Assembly (NCBI GenBank): GCA_030706385.1
Contig: JAUZOQ010000005.1
Coordinates: 1-64,000 of the forward strand
Direction of reading: 5' to 3'
DNA from: Bacteroidota bacterium
GTDB taxonomy: Bacteria; Bacteroidota; Ignavibacteria; Palsa-1295
DNA length: 64,000 nt
The notes under the pieces were generated by a model. That model had not been told where the DNA came from. It made no database searches and was given only the letters and a program-made list of their open reading frames with translations. A program made the translations under genes and the position numbers. The number at the start of each line of letters is the position of its first letter. Within the stretch, counting starts at the first letter, position 1. Positions 1 to 9,734 of the stretch are shown in pieces.

Positions 1-459
1 CGGCCTGTGCTCGGCAAGCTCGGCAGGATTCGGACGGATGAAAAGTTGGCGGCAAAAAAGATTGTGCCATGCATATTCATTGATGACTCGAATAGGAAGG
101 CGGTACTCGGCATCTGCACCGGCAAAGAGATCGGCAACATAAAGCTCCTTCTCGTTCATTGCAGCAACCATCTTCTTATAGAGCCGTTCGAAATGCTCCT
201 GGGAGATATCGCGATTGACCGTGCCCCACCATACATGTTTTTCGCTATCGGGATGACGGACAATATATTTATCTTTTGGAGAGCGGCCGGTAAATTTTCC
301 GGTCGAGACAACAAGCGCTTCATTGGAAGCAAGTGTGCCTTCTCCGCGCGAAAGAGCTTCGGCATAAAGCTCTTCCGTGCCGAGATTAAAATTGATCTTT
401 GAATGGGCTACTCCGTGATCTGCTAACACCGATTCAGGCTGATTCTTATATTCGCTCAT
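1..459 (-). CDS. pckA: phosphoenolpyruvate carboxykinase (ATP), N-terminal part, truncated at the window edge
   Basis: Open reverse-strand frame from ATG (CAT at 457-459) to position 1; translates MSEYKNQPESVLADHGVAHSKINFNLGTEELYAEALSRGEGTLASNEALVVSTGKFTGRSPKDKYIVRHPDSEKHVWWGTVNRDIS..., with the typical PckA N-terminal TGKFTGRSPKDKYIV. Absent from the ORF track because it runs off the edge. Confidence 0.93.
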   Translation of the reverse strand, partial: MSEYKNQPESVLADHGVAHSKINFNLGTEELYAEALSRGEGTLASNEALVVSTGKFTGRSPKDKYIVRHPDSEKHVWWGTVNRDISQEHFERLYKKMVAAMNEKELYVADLFAGADAEYRLPIRVINEYAWHNLFCRQLFIRPNPAELAEHRP

Positions 460-585
460 ATTCTATAGTATTGATAAATAATTAGTTGCACGCAAAATAG
501 AGGCCGGTGGTCGCTTTGTATCCTGCGCGAAGAGGCTATTAAACGAATAAAAAAACGATTCTGTTCTGTGATTTTGACTTCGCAT

Positions 586-690
586 CATCCGTGCAAATCG
601 GTCTAATCCGTAAAAGCCTTGTGCCATTCCCTTCAACGATGCAGAAGAATAGAACGCGGATTTCACGGATTGAACGGATGTTCGCAGATT
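586..690. repeat. ATCCGT-rich inverted-repeat element, copy R1
   Basis: catccgtgcaaatcggtctaatccgtaaaa...acgcggatttcacggattgaacggatgttcgcagatt; near-identical to copies at 2654-2760 and 3746-3840. Confidence 0.85.
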
Positions 691-1609
691 AATTCACGAC
701 AAACTTCGCCGTCATATTTCCCAGTCGGGCAAGATAGTATCCGCTTGGAAGCTCAGATTGCGGAATCGTATATTCCGATGTGCCGGAAGGGATTTCGATT
801 TGCATTATCGGCCTGCCGAGGAGGTCGAAGATGGCCATACGGCGCAGGTAGGAAACTGACGCGAAGTTGAGACTAATTACCGAGCTGCTTCGTGATACTG
901 CCACTCTAATGGTTAGAGAATACGGATTTACGCGGATTACTCCATTCATTATTTGGGGTTTGACAAGAGTGATTGAACATCGGTAGTTGCTTGTATCATC
1001 TGAAAGCGAATTGAGAGTGGTCGACTTAGCCCAGTATCCATGATGCGGACCTGCGTCCGTTTTGCAGGTGCCTGACCATGAGTCAAAGTAGCTTATATTT
1101 GAGATCGTTGATTTGAATGCCCGGCCTCGCACAATTACCACAAGCAATGAGTCCTGTAATAGTGTAAAGTTAGCAGAAGAAATTGTAATCGAACTTTATA
1201 TGCTCCCACTGGGGAAAGTTTGATTATCGGCCTGACACATGCTCATGAAAAAATTCCTAATTTTTCCATTCACGCTATCAAGCTCGAATGAGAGTGCATC
1301 AGGTTTGTCACAAATCGGCTGTGAAAATAGATCCCGATATTCAATGGTGAATAGATTATCTTGCCGCGAATATTTAGTCAGCGAATCCCATACGTTTGAA
1401 TATTCTAGATCGACAATATCGCTGACATTCCACGAAGTATCGGGCACTTCATTTGGGCAGGCAAGACTGCCTTGGTGGTATGATCCGGAAGCTGGGATAA
1501 GAATACTAAATATTTTTGGACGCCAATTCGCTTGGCCATAACTAGTGCCAGGAAGAACCACTAGTGAATGCAAGAAGAAAAGGAAAGCATAAGCAACGTA
1601 CTTCTTCAT
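689..1609 (-). pseudogene. T9SS-type C-terminal sorting domain protein, paralog 1, interrupted by one in-frame TAA
   Basis: ORFs 1196..1609 and 689..1147 are in the same frame (offset 462 nt); only the TAA at 1196-1198 separates them. Sequence after the stop (SSITISSANFTLLQDSLLVVIVRGRAFKS) aligns with paralog 2 (VQLSSMEYSLINDSILVVNLRPAARKN); C-term YYLARLGNMTAKFVVN. Confidence 0.75.
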
Positions 1610-1678
1610 CCCACAAACCTACAACATTCCTCTCCAATTTCCTAATGAATCTCTGTGCAGAAATCTATCCCCATCAGC

Positions 1679-2587
1679 TCATTTCACGATAAATTTCGCC
1701 GTCATATTTCCCAGCCGGGCAAAATAGTATCCGCCTGGAAGCTCAAATTGTGGAGTCGTGTACTCCGTCGTGCCGGCGGGGATTTCGATTTGTTTGATTG
1801 CTCTGCCGAGGAGATTGTAAATTTGGAGATGCTGCATCACTTCTAGTCCAGGAAAACTGAACCGGAGTCCAGCACTTGGCAAGATGATAGACACGGTCAG
1901 ATTTATGGGATCTCTACTTTGGGACGATACACTACTAGCCAGTGTTCGATAAATAAACCTTAACGAACAGCTATCCACTGAAGAATCAGGTAACGACACC
2001 ATAGATCTGGATTCTCCATCCAAATATTCCTGGTCCGATGCGTTGACGATCCTCTTGAAGGAATAACGGTAATCGGCCGATGTGATCATGTTCTTCCGTG
2101 CGGCCGGCCTTAAGTTCACAACCAGGATAGAATCGTTTATAAGAGAATATTCCATCGAAGAAAGCTGAACGTGATACTCGAGGCTATATGCGTTCATATT
2201 CTCAGGCGGATGGTAAGGTCTCTGATCGGAAAACCCGATGTAGAAGTTTGTTAATTGTTTCTTCGCTTTATCAATGCTAAAATGAATCGTGGCGGTCTTG
2301 CTTCCTCCCGAGTAACCAATGGAGACGGTATCATTCGAGTCAAAGTAGCTGGTTATTTCCGGGAAGTCAGCCAGATATGGAGAAATTGCACTAAGACTAA
2401 CATGTGAGCTGTCATAAATCACATTGCATTCGGGGCAATAGGCAGAATATCCATACGTCATTTCGACCGGCACCAATATAGTAATCGACTCGGGCATCCA
2501 TCGCCCCTGAGCGAAAACCTTATCGCAGGAAATTAGCGAAATGCCAAAGAGGAAATAAAATATGCAAGTATGAAATTGTCGTTTCAT
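1679..2587 (-). CDS. secreted protein with T9SS-type C-terminal sorting domain (paralog 2)
   Basis: signal peptide; C-term LQIYNLLGRAIKQIEIPAGTTEYTTPQFELPGGYYFARLGNMTAKFIVK. Confidence 0.8.
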   Translation of the reverse strand: MKRQFHTCIFYFLFGISLISCDKVFAQGRWMPESITILVPVEMTYGYSAYCPECNVIYDSSHVSLSAISPYLADFPEITSYFDSNDTVSIGYSGGSKTATIHFSIDKAKKQLTNFYIGFSDQRPYHPPENMNAYSLEYHVQLSSMEYSLINDSILVVNLRPAARKNMITSADYRYSFKRIVNASDQEYLDGESRSMVSLPDSSVDSCSLRFIYRTLASSVSSQSRDPINLTVSIILPSAGLRFSFPGLEVMQHLQIYNLLGRAIKQIEIPAGTTEYTTPQFELPGGYYFARLGNMTAKFIVK

Positions 2588-2653
2588 TCCACAAAGCTAC
2601 CACATTCTTCTCCAATCCCCTAATCAATTTCAGTGCAGAAATCTATCCCCATC

Positions 2654-2760
2654 GGATCCATGCACATCCGTCTAATCCGTAAAATCCGTGTGCCATTCCC
2701 CTTAAACAATGCAGAAGAACAGAACACGGATTTCACGGATTGAACGGATGTTCGCGGATC
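2654..2760. repeat. ATCCGT-rich inverted-repeat element, copy R2
   Basis: ggatccatgcacatccgtctaatccgtaaaatccgtgtgccattcccc...cacggatttcacggattgaacggatgttcgcggatc. Confidence 0.85.
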
Positions 2761-3679
2761 AATTCACTAGAAACTTCGCTGTCATATTCCCAATGCGGGC
2801 ATAATAACACCCTTTTGGGAACTGTCCTTGCGGCAGTTTATACTTTGAAACGCCGGAAGGAATTTCTATGCTCCTTACTTCTCTGCCGAGGATGTCGTAG
2901 GCGTATAACATTTGGGAATGATCCAGCACAGGAAAAGTAAATTCTATTTTGTGATCGGATAAGGAGGATGCGATGGAAAGGGCCTGAGGAATCGTACTAG
3001 TTATGACAGAATTAATTGGTTCGGATAATGCGAAAATAAATGAACATAAATATGATGACGTATCAACATCAAGCTGAATTGTGTAGTCAATTAAACCGCT
3101 TTGATAGACGCCGTTTGCATAGTTATCAACTGAAGAGTTGTTATAGTTGGCCTTTTTGACACCATCCTTACATTGTTTTCCCCAAACTTTTATCACTATT
3201 GTATCATTATTAACAACAGAGAAAGGTAACGAAGTAAACTCTACTACAGATGATTCCGATCCAGATATATTGTCGGTATATGGGGGATGAATCGAATTGG
3301 ATGTATACGAATAGTATGCATGCTCGTCTATATGAAAATCTTTAAGCTCTTTACTTGGTAAATCGAGAATAAAATTCATTCCGACAGAGTGTTCTACATG
3401 CGTTGCTCCGAGCGTTGTATAATGACCTTCAATGAAAAAGGAATCCCTCGATCTTGTGCCTGTACCAAAACCTATTTGAGAAAAATCGATGAGAGTATGA
3501 GATACTGAACTTGATCCGTAAAAAGAATGACCCCATTCATAAGTTGAATCGAATTCTATCACCGGAATTTGCAAACTGAAAGATTGTATCATCCAATTTG
3601 ACTGCCCCACAGCTGTCCCAATCTGGAATAGACCTTGGCCGATTGTAGAAAGTAGAAATAAACTGAATGCCTTCTTCAT
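2759..3679 (-). CDS. secreted protein with T9SS-type C-terminal sorting domain (paralog 3)
   Basis: signal peptide; C-term LYAYDILGREVRSIEIPSGVSKYKLPQGQFPKGCYYARIGNMTAKFLVN. Confidence 0.8.
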   Translation of the reverse strand: MKKAFSLFLLSTIGQGLFQIGTAVGQSNWMIQSFSLQIPVIEFDSTYEWGHSFYGSSSVSHTLIDFSQIGFGTGTRSRDSFFIEGHYTTLGATHVEHSVGMNFILDLPSKELKDFHIDEHAYYSYTSNSIHPPYTDNISGSESSVVEFTSLPFSVVNNDTIVIKVWGKQCKDGVKKANYNNSSVDNYANGVYQSGLIDYTIQLDVDTSSYLCSFIFALSEPINSVITSTIPQALSIASSLSDHKIEFTFPVLDHSQMLYAYDILGREVRSIEIPSGVSKYKLPQGQFPKGCYYARIGNMTAKFLVN

Positions 3680-3745
3680 CCCACAAACCTACAACATTCC
3701 TCTCCGATTTCCTAATAAATCTCAGTGCAGAAATCTACCCCTATC

Positions 3746-3840
3746 AGATCCGTGCAAATCCGTCTAATCCGTGTGCCATTCCCTAAACAATGCAGAAGAA
3801 CAGAAGACGGATTTCACGGATTGAACGGATGTTCGCGGAT
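3746..3840. repeat. ATCCGT-rich inverted-repeat element, copy R3
   Basis: agatccgtgcaaatccgtctaatccgtgtgccattccc...gacggatttcacggattgaacggatgttcgcggat. Confidence 0.85.
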
Positions 3841-6290
3841 TACTTGATGATCCTATCGATGATCTCTTTCTGCCAGGGCTCCCAGGTTTTGGACTTGTAG
3901 TATGCCATCATCATATTCCGGAATTGTGTCTGGCCGTAATATTTCGTAAGGATTCCGTTGGCCGATCCGGCGAGGCGGTTATTCGTGCTCAAGAGCGCAT
4001 TGATGAGATTGGCAAGAAGATCGTTATCGAAATAGTTGAGACGCGACAGAGCATCCATTGCTGTCTGACGAGTGATGAACTCATAGGAAACACTGACGTA
4101 ATCGACAAGCTGCTTCAGCGCCGCAGCGTCTTGCGTCGATGATGCCTTGATCTCCAGCCATTTGATATGGACCTTATGCGACATGCCGTCTTCATCTTTC
4201 GTCTTATCCAGATATTGCGCAGTATTCTGCGGGAAGCTTTCACATAATTTATCCAGAGCCGTCGATACCATATTGTAGGACGAATCTTTCAGCAGCATTG
4301 CAACATCAGGCTCGATATCCTGCGGAATGAAGCGATATGCATTCAGCGCAGCGCTACGAACATCAAGCGTCGTATCCTTCAAGGCACGGCGAATGATTGC
4401 GCGCGACTCCGGGGTATTATCGGCTGCCAACTGCCCGACTATCTCGCCGCGAATTGCCTGATACGTTTCTTTATTATAGACCTGGATCAACGCATCGCGC
4501 TTCTGCTCCATCGGTACTGAATCGGTCCTGAACGAAACGACAGCATCGTACCGGTCCAGCATCTTCGGCGCTCCGAGTGCCTGCGCTTTCAGCTCACTGA
4601 ACGGCTTCTTGAAATTTATTTTCTTGACAACTTCATCGCCCGGATCGAAGAGAACGAAGGCGATCTGCTTCGAACTCGGATTTGGAACGGAGACGATATG
4701 GCGCTCCTTCTCGATCCATTCACGTTTGGAATCCATCGATCCATCCGTGTAATGCACTTCGAAGACGATTGGCATTTTAAAGAGTCGTGTCAAGTCATCG
4801 ATATGCTGAGTCTGTGCGACATCGATCTCCGTTTCATGTCCGGAGCCTTTAGCAATGTCCTGATAGCTTACAGTATACTCCGGCACACCGCCGCGGTAGA
4901 GCCATTGCTCGAAAAACCAATCGGGGGAAAGGCCGAGCGTATCCTGAAATGCTTGGTAGAGATCGTTCGTCTCTACATTCGAGTACATGTGATGCGAGAG
5001 GTAGTAATGATAGACATGGCGCATTTCTTCTTCGCCAAATGTATAGAGCATCATGCCGATGACGGCCGAGCCGCCGGGATAAATTCGTGAGCCGCCTGCT
5101 TTCGTATGCACGATCGGGAAGCGATCACCATCGTTCGCAGCAACCATAGCATTATGCTCGCCGCGGCGATTCCACTCGTAGGCATCTTCGCCATAGACTT
5201 CACGAGTAAAGAGCTTCGGGAAGAATGTTGCATGCGATTCGTGCAGCCACATGTTCGGACCGTTACGGATCGTGATCAGATCGCCGAACCATTGATGCGT
5301 GAGCTCATGCACATCGACTCCGAAGTATCCGCGGTCAAGCGTTCCGCGCGCATCGTTCAAAAAGAAATCGCCGTAGATCGTAGCCGTCGTATTCTCCATG
5401 GCGCCATAGATGAAATCCTGCACAGGAATATTCGAATACGATTCCCAGGGATAGGGAATCCCCGTCCACTTCGCAACGAAGTCAATACATTCAGTTGCGT
5501 ACTTATAAGTGGGCTGAACGTATTCGGGATGTTCCGGATAGTAGTAGAGATTCACCGGCACACCTGCTTTTGTCTTACGCTGTTCGATCTCGTACTTGCC
5601 GATGCCGAGCATGACAAGATAAGCGGAGTGGCGATGCGTCATTCTGTAATGCCATGTCTTCGTGCCATCGCCATTATCCTTTTCGGAAAGTTTTGTACCG
5701 TTGGAAAGTACTTTATACTCTTTATCGAATTTTACGATAGTTTCGGTGATCAGCTTATCGTCCCAATCGTCATAGCACGGAATCCAGTAACGGTTATCGG
5801 TGCCTTCTCCTTGTGTCCAGATCTGTTTACGGCTCAAGTTGCGCGGGTCGTTCCAGCCGATAAAGTAAATGCCCTTGCGCGGAGTCGCTTCGTAGACGAA
5901 GGTGATGCTATCGTTCTCGCCCCATGAAAGCGCCTTACCCGGAAACACGGTAACACCCGAAGCATCGGTAGTGAATTGCAGCGGCTTGCCGTTGAGCATT
6001 GCATCTTTGATCTTGATACCGGGGCCATCGAAGAAGATCGAATCGACATGGCTGCGCAGCGGAGTAAAGTAATGCGTCACTTTTCCGTAGACAATACCTT
6101 TCGGGCAATCGAACGAGACTTCGATCTTCATGCGAAGCATATCGACGGGATGCTCACGCGGAGCACGTTCGGCAGGATCGACGAGATGCGTTTCCTGATA
6201 CAGGATCGGCGGCTGTGCCGAAGCGGGATGAGTAAATGAGAGAAGAATAATTGCTGCAAGAAACGATACTGAACGAAGAGAGTGGCGCAT
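3840..6290 (-). CDS. M1 family metallopeptidase (aminopeptidase N-like) with C-terminal helical-repeat region
   Basis: GAMEN motif (YGAMENTTATIYGD) and HELTHQWFGD zinc motif; signal peptide. Confidence 0.93.
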   Translation of the reverse strand: MRHSLRSVSFLAAIILLSFTHPASAQPPILYQETHLVDPAERAPREHPVDMLRMKIEVSFDCPKGIVYGKVTHYFTPLRSHVDSIFFDGPGIKIKDAMLNGKPLQFTTDASGVTVFPGKALSWGENDSITFVYEATPRKGIYFIGWNDPRNLSRKQIWTQGEGTDNRYWIPCYDDWDDKLITETIVKFDKEYKVLSNGTKLSEKDNGDGTKTWHYRMTHRHSAYLVMLGIGKYEIEQRKTKAGVPVNLYYYPEHPEYVQPTYKYATECIDFVAKWTGIPYPWESYSNIPVQDFIYGAMENTTATIYGDFFLNDARGTLDRGYFGVDVHELTHQWFGDLITIRNGPNMWLHESHATFFPKLFTREVYGEDAYEWNRRGEHNAMVAANDGDRFPIVHTKAGGSRIYPGGSAVIGMMLYTFGEEEMRHVYHYYLSHHMYSNVETNDLYQAFQDTLGLSPDWFFEQWLYRGGVPEYTVSYQDIAKGSGHETEIDVAQTQHIDDLTRLFKMPIVFEVHYTDGSMDSKREWIEKERHIVSVPNPSSKQIAFVLFDPGDEVVKKINFKKPFSELKAQALGAPKMLDRYDAVVSFRTDSVPMEQKRDALIQVYNKETYQAIRGEIVGQLAADNTPESRAIIRRALKDTTLDVRSAALNAYRFIPQDIEPDVAMLLKDSSYNMVSTALDKLCESFPQNTAQYLDKTKDEDGMSHKVHIKWLEIKASSTQDAAALKQLVDYVSVSYEFITRQTAMDALSRLNYFDNDLLANLINALLSTNNRLAGSANGILTKYYGQTQFRNMMMAYYKSKTWEPWQKEIIDRIIK

Positions 6291-6433
6291 GATGCTATAT
6301 GTAGATGGAATACTGATGGGTAAATAGAATTACAAAGATAAGCATAATAGCCCCACCGCTTCACGAACGGAGCACTCTTTGGCAAAGTGAGAGAGTTACA
6401 CAAACAATGAATGAAGGAGCAGCCTTCTTCCTC

Positions 6434-7468
6434 TTACTCGCTTGTCCTGACCTTATCGTCGCGCACTGGAGAGTAAGTTTTCTTTTTTGTCAGATCGTCT
6501 CGGTGCCGGAGGATGACATCATCGAAATAGACTTTGATGCCCGTTGCATCTTCGATATTGGCAGTATTCTGAAGATGGTATTGGAGTTCGGGTTCAGAGG
6601 AATTTCCGGAATTGCCGCATTGGGCAATCACTTGACCTCTGGTTACCGTATCGCCGGCCTTAACCTGGAGGCTACCCATTTTCAAATGTGAAAGAACGGA
6701 GAATTCATTTGCTGCATGTTTGATGATAATACAATTGCCAAGCGCTGAATAGGCATTCGGCACGAAAGGTGCATTGTCATGCACGCCGTCGATCGCTTCT
6801 ACGACTTTTCCTTCTCCGGGAGATAGGACCTCTTTGCCGAAAGCAAAATAATCTTCGTTCGTTTTCCCGTTTTCCTTATGACTTTTTTCGAATCCTTGAA
6901 GAACATTGAAATCGATAGCGAATCGCTGGTTCTTGGTATCATGATGAGGATTTACCTCTTTTGTATCTCCTCCCCACATGACGGCCCATTCGCCTGCAAA
7001 TGGTAGTCCGAGATGCGATGAATTCCGTTCTGGTACGGGAAGCTCTTCGATATGCGGTTGAAAGTAGAATCCTGCAATCTTATCGGTCATTGAATCCAGA
7101 TCAATGCGAAGATCGAGAAGGCCAGAGTCGAACTCCACGGGTATGACAGCAACATTTTTCCATTTCAATTTCGGAATTCCCATGTTCTTGACCTTGCCTG
7201 CTCCGAGAACAAGATTCTCTAAGAGCGGCTGCAACTTCTGCAGTGGTAATTGGGCCTGCAGATCGGCAGTGAACTCTCGCTCAAGTGCAGCGTAATTCCC
7301 TTTATTAATATAGTCGCCGATATGCCGGGCCTTTTCCAGAAAGCGATATTGGGAAATATCGATTGTCGTACCCTGCGCAAATCCGAATGAGGATGCAAAA
7401 AAAATGAGCAGTACTGCCCACAGGGGAATGAGGTATTTTTGGTGATTCATCGTACTAAGGCAACACAA
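6434..7468 (-). CDS. M23 family metallopeptidase (LytM/peptidoglycan endopeptidase-like)
   Basis: GEGKVVEAIDGV...GNCIIIKHAANEFSVLSHLKMGSLQVKAGDTVTRGQVIAQCGNSGNSSEPELQYHLQ. Confidence 0.88.
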   Translation of the reverse strand: MCCLSTMNHQKYLIPLWAVLLIFFASSFGFAQGTTIDISQYRFLEKARHIGDYINKGNYAALEREFTADLQAQLPLQKLQPLLENLVLGAGKVKNMGIPKLKWKNVAVIPVEFDSGLLDLRIDLDSMTDKIAGFYFQPHIEELPVPERNSSHLGLPFAGEWAVMWGGDTKEVNPHHDTKNQRFAIDFNVLQGFEKSHKENGKTNEDYFAFGKEVLSPGEGKVVEAIDGVHDNAPFVPNAYSALGNCIIIKHAANEFSVLSHLKMGSLQVKAGDTVTRGQVIAQCGNSGNSSEPELQYHLQNTANIEDATGIKVYFDDVILRHRDDLTKKKTYSPVRDDKVRTSE

Positions 7469-7492
7469 ATTTGTGCAATCGCATTCTTCAAC

Positions 7493-7514
7493 GAGCCGGA
7501 AGGGATTCCGGCTC
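7493..7514 (-). terminator. hairpin downstream of the DUF4199-like gene
   Basis: perfect 9-bp stem GAGCCGGAA-GGGA-TTCCGGCTC; no strong T tract. Confidence 0.4.
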
Positions 7515-7541
7515 TACTTGATATCACTAGAATTTCAAATC

Positions 7542-8060
7542 TTATGCCATTTCCCTCGGTGCGCTGCTGCCACCCATACTCTTGACGATCGGCGAGAAGA
7601 TCAAAGAGATAAACATACCTCCGAGCGTATACATGAAAAGTGTACTGATCGCAAAACCTGTCGGTGAGAGGAAGAACTCGGTAAATTTCTTTGCTTGCTC
7701 AAGTTGCTCTTTCGGCATATTTTGCGCTGCCATGCCTTTGGTAGCTTCTTCGCGCGCGAAATCTATCATCTCAGGATTGATGAAGGTCGTGAAGAGAAAG
7801 AAGAAGAGGGCGAAGATCACGGCAGCAACAATGGAGATAAGTGTACCTTCGACCCATCCGCGGCCAAACGTAAAGTCTTCGGTATCGGTCATCTTCTTTT
7901 CACGAATTCCCATGAAGAGCAGGACTAGGCTGGCAGCAGTAGCGATCCAGCTTACCGTCCGGCCAAGGGATGTCGTCGTCCATCCGGCAAAATATCCGAT
8001 CAGCATGACGGCAACGTTCAGAGCGACGATATAGATACCCCACTTGACGAAATTCTTCAT
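7542..8060 (-). CDS. DUF4199-like membrane protein
   Basis: MKNFVKWGIYIVALNVAVMLIGYFAGW...; multi-TM; start chosen at internal ATG (ORF track extends to 8147). Confidence 0.7.
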   Translation of the reverse strand: MKNFVKWGIYIVALNVAVMLIGYFAGWTTTSLGRTVSWIATAASLVLLFMGIREKKMTDTEDFTFGRGWVEGTLISIVAAVIFALFFFLFTTFINPEMIDFAREEATKGMAAQNMPKEQLEQAKKFTEFFLSPTGFAISTLFMYTLGGMFISLIFSPIVKSMGGSSAPREMA

Positions 8061-8121
8061 AAGGATTGATGATGAAATTGAATATGCAAAGATAAGCGAA
8101 TTTCCCCTGGAGAAGGCGAAA

Positions 8122-8571
8122 TCACGTGTTTTGAAAATGATCTGCAAAACTTTCCATTACCGAGCCCCAGGCTTTGTCAAAGTAGGAGTATATCTTATCC
8201 CATTCCTCATCATTCTCCTTCCAGCCGATCTGGTTGAATTCCACACGGATGTTTCCTTCCGGAAGCTCGTGAAAAAGCAGAACAACCCAATTCTTTTCTC
8301 CGCTTTTTCGAACACGTTCGAACTCCGGAGGGCAATTCCACGTGAAGGAGAGCATCTTCTTCGGAAGATAGGAGATGATCGTGCACCCTTCACTTCCTTG
8401 CAGCCCGCGGGGATTATCGAGCATGAAATAGACTTCATACGCTCCTCCGATGCGGAGATCGATGAATGCCTGCGGCGCAAAGAACGATGTGATGCCTTCC
8501 GACGTCGTCCAGGCATTCCATACTGCATCGATAGGTGCATGAACGGTTGCTTCTTTGTATATCGCTTTCAT
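8122..8571 (-). CDS. SRPBCC (AHSA1-like) domain protein
   Basis: MKAIYKEATVHAPIDAVWNAWTTSEGITSFFAPQAFIDLRIGGAYEVYF. Confidence 0.88.
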   Translation of the reverse strand: MKAIYKEATVHAPIDAVWNAWTTSEGITSFFAPQAFIDLRIGGAYEVYFMLDNPRGLQGSEGCTIISYLPKKMLSFTWNCPPEFERVRKSGEKNWVVLLFHELPEGNIRVEFNQIGWKENDEEWDKIYSYFDKAWGSVMESFADHFQNT

Positions 8572-8573
8572 CT

Positions 8574-8939
8574 CTACTTCGCTCCGGGATCCTCCTGAAA
8601 TAATCCATGGATGTTCCCTTCAGTATCCTTGAAGTATGCGCTATATCCGATACCGGGAATACTCATTTTCGATACGATGATCTCGCCACCCGCGCGTGTA
8701 ATTCGTCCTGCAAAATCGTCGATCGAAGGCACACTGATACTATTAGTGACAGCCTGCTTAGCATCCCCTCGCCGCATTATCGCACCGTTTATACCCGGTT
8801 CATCGCCGTTGCGGGTTTCGGCAAGGTAGTAGTGGTATTCTTCAGATCCTTGAAATGTCCAGCCGAAAACGTCGCTGAAGAATTTCGTTGCACGCAATGT
8901 ATCATCGGCAGATATTTCGAAATGTACTGGTCGAGGCAT
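8574..8939 (-). CDS. VOC family protein
   Basis: MPRPVHFEISADDTLRATKFFSDVFGWTFQ...DTEGNIHGLFQEDPGAK. Confidence 0.88.
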   Translation of the reverse strand: MPRPVHFEISADDTLRATKFFSDVFGWTFQGSEEYHYYLAETRNGDEPGINGAIMRRGDAKQAVTNSISVPSIDDFAGRITRAGGEIIVSKMSIPGIGYSAYFKDTEGNIHGLFQEDPGAK

Positions 8940-9035
8940 AATTTGTTTTCCTTTCAATAAATTGAGAACACCGGTGGTACATCAAGAACTTGACCTTTCT
9001 ATAGCAGAGAAACTTCCGAAACCTAACAAGCAGAA

Positions 9036-9734
9036 CTACGAAATCAATCGCGCAAGGAGGAACGCTGCGCCGGCTGCCAGGCCACCGATGAGCATTGTCT
9101 GCAGACCGCTGCGGATCGGATGGGCTCCGGTAAATCTGCCTTTGATATAACCGAATACAGCCAGGGCAATGAGAGTCACAATTACCGAGATTGTCAGTGC
9201 TTCCCGTGCACTGGTGATAAAGATATATGGAGAAAGAGGAATAAATCCGCCGGCAACATAGGAGCCTGCAATCGTGAAGGCGCTTGTTCTTGCTCTTTTC
9301 GGATCGGGCTTATCCAAACCCAGTTCGAACTGCATCATGAAATCCACCCAATGATGCGGATTCTTTGCAAGACTTTCAGTCACGAGCATACTGTCTTGTT
9401 TCGAGAGACCGTATTTCTCAAAGATCTCGGCGACTTCATTCTTCTCGATGTTCGGGACTTCGACGATCTCGCGCTCTTCGCGCTTGCGTTCGCTTACGTA
9501 ATGCTCCGTATCGCTCTTCGCGGCGAGGTAACCGCCGAGCCCCATCGCAATGGAACCGGCGGCTATCTCGGCAAGTCCTGCAGTGATAATGATCCCTGAA
9601 GCATCGACTGCACCCGTAAGTCCCGCTGCCAGAGCGAACGGAACAGTCAGGCCATCGGACATTCCGATGACTATATCGCGCACCATTTCACCGGCAGTAA
9701 AATGGTGCTCGTGATGATGCTGCAGGTGCACCAT
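9036..9734 (-). CDS. VIT1/CCC1 family Fe/Mn transporter
   Basis: GEMVRDIVIGMSDGLTVPFALAAGLTGA...EIAAGSIAMGLGGYLAAKSDTEHY. Confidence 0.9.
   Translation of the reverse strand: MVHLQHHHEHHFTAGEMVRDIVIGMSDGLTVPFALAAGLTGAVDASGIIITAGLAEIAAGSIAMGLGGYLAAKSDTEHYVSERKREEREIVEVPNIEKNEVAEIFEKYGLSKQDSMLVTESLAKNPHHWVDFMMQFELGLDKPDPKRARTSAFTIAGSYVAGGFIPLSPYIFITSAREALTISVIVTLIALAVFGYIKGRFTGAHPIRSGLQTMLIGGLAAGAAFLLARLIS

Noticed and set aside
586-3840. ATCCGT repeats as a CRISPR array
   Set aside because: Copies are ~1-2 kb apart, hairpin-forming, with genes rather than spacers between them, and no cas genes
5106-5927. 273-aa plus-strand ORF opposite the M1 peptidase
   Set aside because: Antisense to a confidently identified gene; no recognisable domain, composition typical of codon-bias shadow ORFs
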